Shown: piece by piece, positions 34,668 through 34,809 of the stretch
Numbering within the stretch: position 1 is the first letter of the stretch
Layout: every line of letters begins with the position of its first letter
DNA from: a candidate division WOR-3 bacterium
GTDB taxonomy: Bacteria; Hydrothermota; Tepidihabitantia; SM23-42; JAOAFX01
Reading direction: 5' to 3'
Assembly (NCBI GenBank): GCA_039802205.1
Contig: JBDRWD010000021.1
Location: forward strand, 1 to 34,809
DNA length: 34,809 bases
Made by a program: the position numbers and the translations under genes
Notes under the pieces: model-generated
Seen by the model: the letters and a program-made list of their open reading frames with translations, nothing else
Told to the model about the DNA's origin: nothing
The model's database searches: none

Positions 34668-34685
34668 ATTATCACCTCCTTTCAT
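34668..34685 (-). promoter_or_regulatory. Upstream anti-SD-complementary leader element
   Basis: On the minus strand ATGAAAGGAGGTGATAAT lies just after the predicted transcription start and about 50 nt before the barrel gene's ATG, which has its own AAGGAGG. An in-frame leader of 21 codons (MKGGDNLKN... ) stops 1 nt before the barrel start codon. It parallels the element at 9108. Confidence 0.45.
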
Positions 34686-34695
34686 GGATGCGGGA

Positions 34696-34723
34696 ATTAT
34701 AGCAATTTTTCTGATGATGTCAA
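34696..34723 (-). promoter_or_regulatory. Consensus promoter of the barrel/lipoprotein operon
   Basis: On the minus strand TTGACA (34723-34718) and TATAAT (34701-34696) are both perfect, with a 16-nt spacer. Transcription should begin near 34689. A plus-strand TATAAT at 34727-34732 lies right beside it and might serve the divergent gene at 34793, though no good -35 hexamer is visible for it. Confidence 0.8.
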
Positions 34724-34792
34724 GGATATAATGAAAAATAGTTATTCCCATATGCGGAATTTTTAATAAAATTAGTTAAACAGGAGGTACTA

Positions 34793-34809
34793 ATGGCCGA
34801 AGATAAAAA
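34793..34809 (+). CDS. Start of a plus-strand gene cut by the window end
   Basis: An ATG at 34793 is preceded by CAGGAGG at 34781-34787 with good spacing and opens a frame beginning MAEDK. Only five full codons are visible, so no product can be named. It is divergent from the barrel operon. Confidence 0.5.

Noticed and set aside
1-34809. CRISPR arrays, tRNA or rRNA genes, insertion sequences
   Set aside because: No regularly spaced direct repeats, no cloverleaf or rRNA-like stretch and no transposase-like frame were seen on either strand.

Overview
The window suggests a Gram-negative bacterium of the FCB assemblage, most likely a candidate phylum such as WOR-3/Stahlbacteria. The evidence is a TonB-dependent receptor with a carboxypeptidase-regulatory-like N-terminus, a PorV/PorQ-family barrel, large exported proteins ending in Por-secretion (T9SS)-like C-terminal domains, an outer-membrane barrel with an Ig-domain lipoprotein, and strong AGGAGG ribosome-binding sites. 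The lineage is inferred from protein style only; no rRNA or other marker gene is present.

Layout, left to right. Positions 1-764 hold no convincing gene: a hairpin lies at 142-173 and a cluster of palindromic repeats at 521-666. From 765 a plus-strand operon begins with a four-gene membrane cassette, called A-B-C-D here (765-3934). It runs straight into a PATAN/DUF4388 protein, two roadblock-like proteins and two small membrane proteins (to 6883). A perfect-consensus promoter then precedes exbB-exbD-exbD-tonB (6943-9057). A second perfect-consensus promoter (9062-9090) leads an envelope/secretome operon (9181-21557): lipoprotein, TonB-dependent receptor, a 997-residue secreted protein, a PorV-like barrel, a C39-like peptidase with LVIVD repeats, and an Asp-box protein. 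A bidirectional terminator at 21571-21600 separates this from the minus strand.

The minus strand, read right to left, starts at a perfect-consensus promoter (34723-34696). It carries an outer-membrane barrel and a lipoprotein with Ig-like domains, then a strong terminator. A MazG-like pyrophosphohydrolase follows, then a second A-B-C-D cassette (31339-28090, called copy 3), a third cassette (27922-23636, called copy 2) and a TPR-tailed GT39-type glycosyltransferase (23632-21599). The first codons of another plus-strand gene begin at 34793.

The most striking feature is the A-B-C-D cassette, present three times in about 31 kb with strictly conserved order and translational overlaps. Topology suggests an inner-membrane complex. 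A has extracytoplasmic FN3 domain(s), one membrane span and a highly conserved cytoplasmic domain resembling what I recall as DUF6754. B and D are multi-span proteins. C is a double-anchored periplasmic alpha/beta-like protein. Each copy has different companions: signalling-type PATAN/roadblock proteins for copy 1, a glycosyltransferase for copy 2, and a MazG-like enzyme for copy 3. I know of no assigned function for the cassette. It is the best candidate here for an undescribed system.
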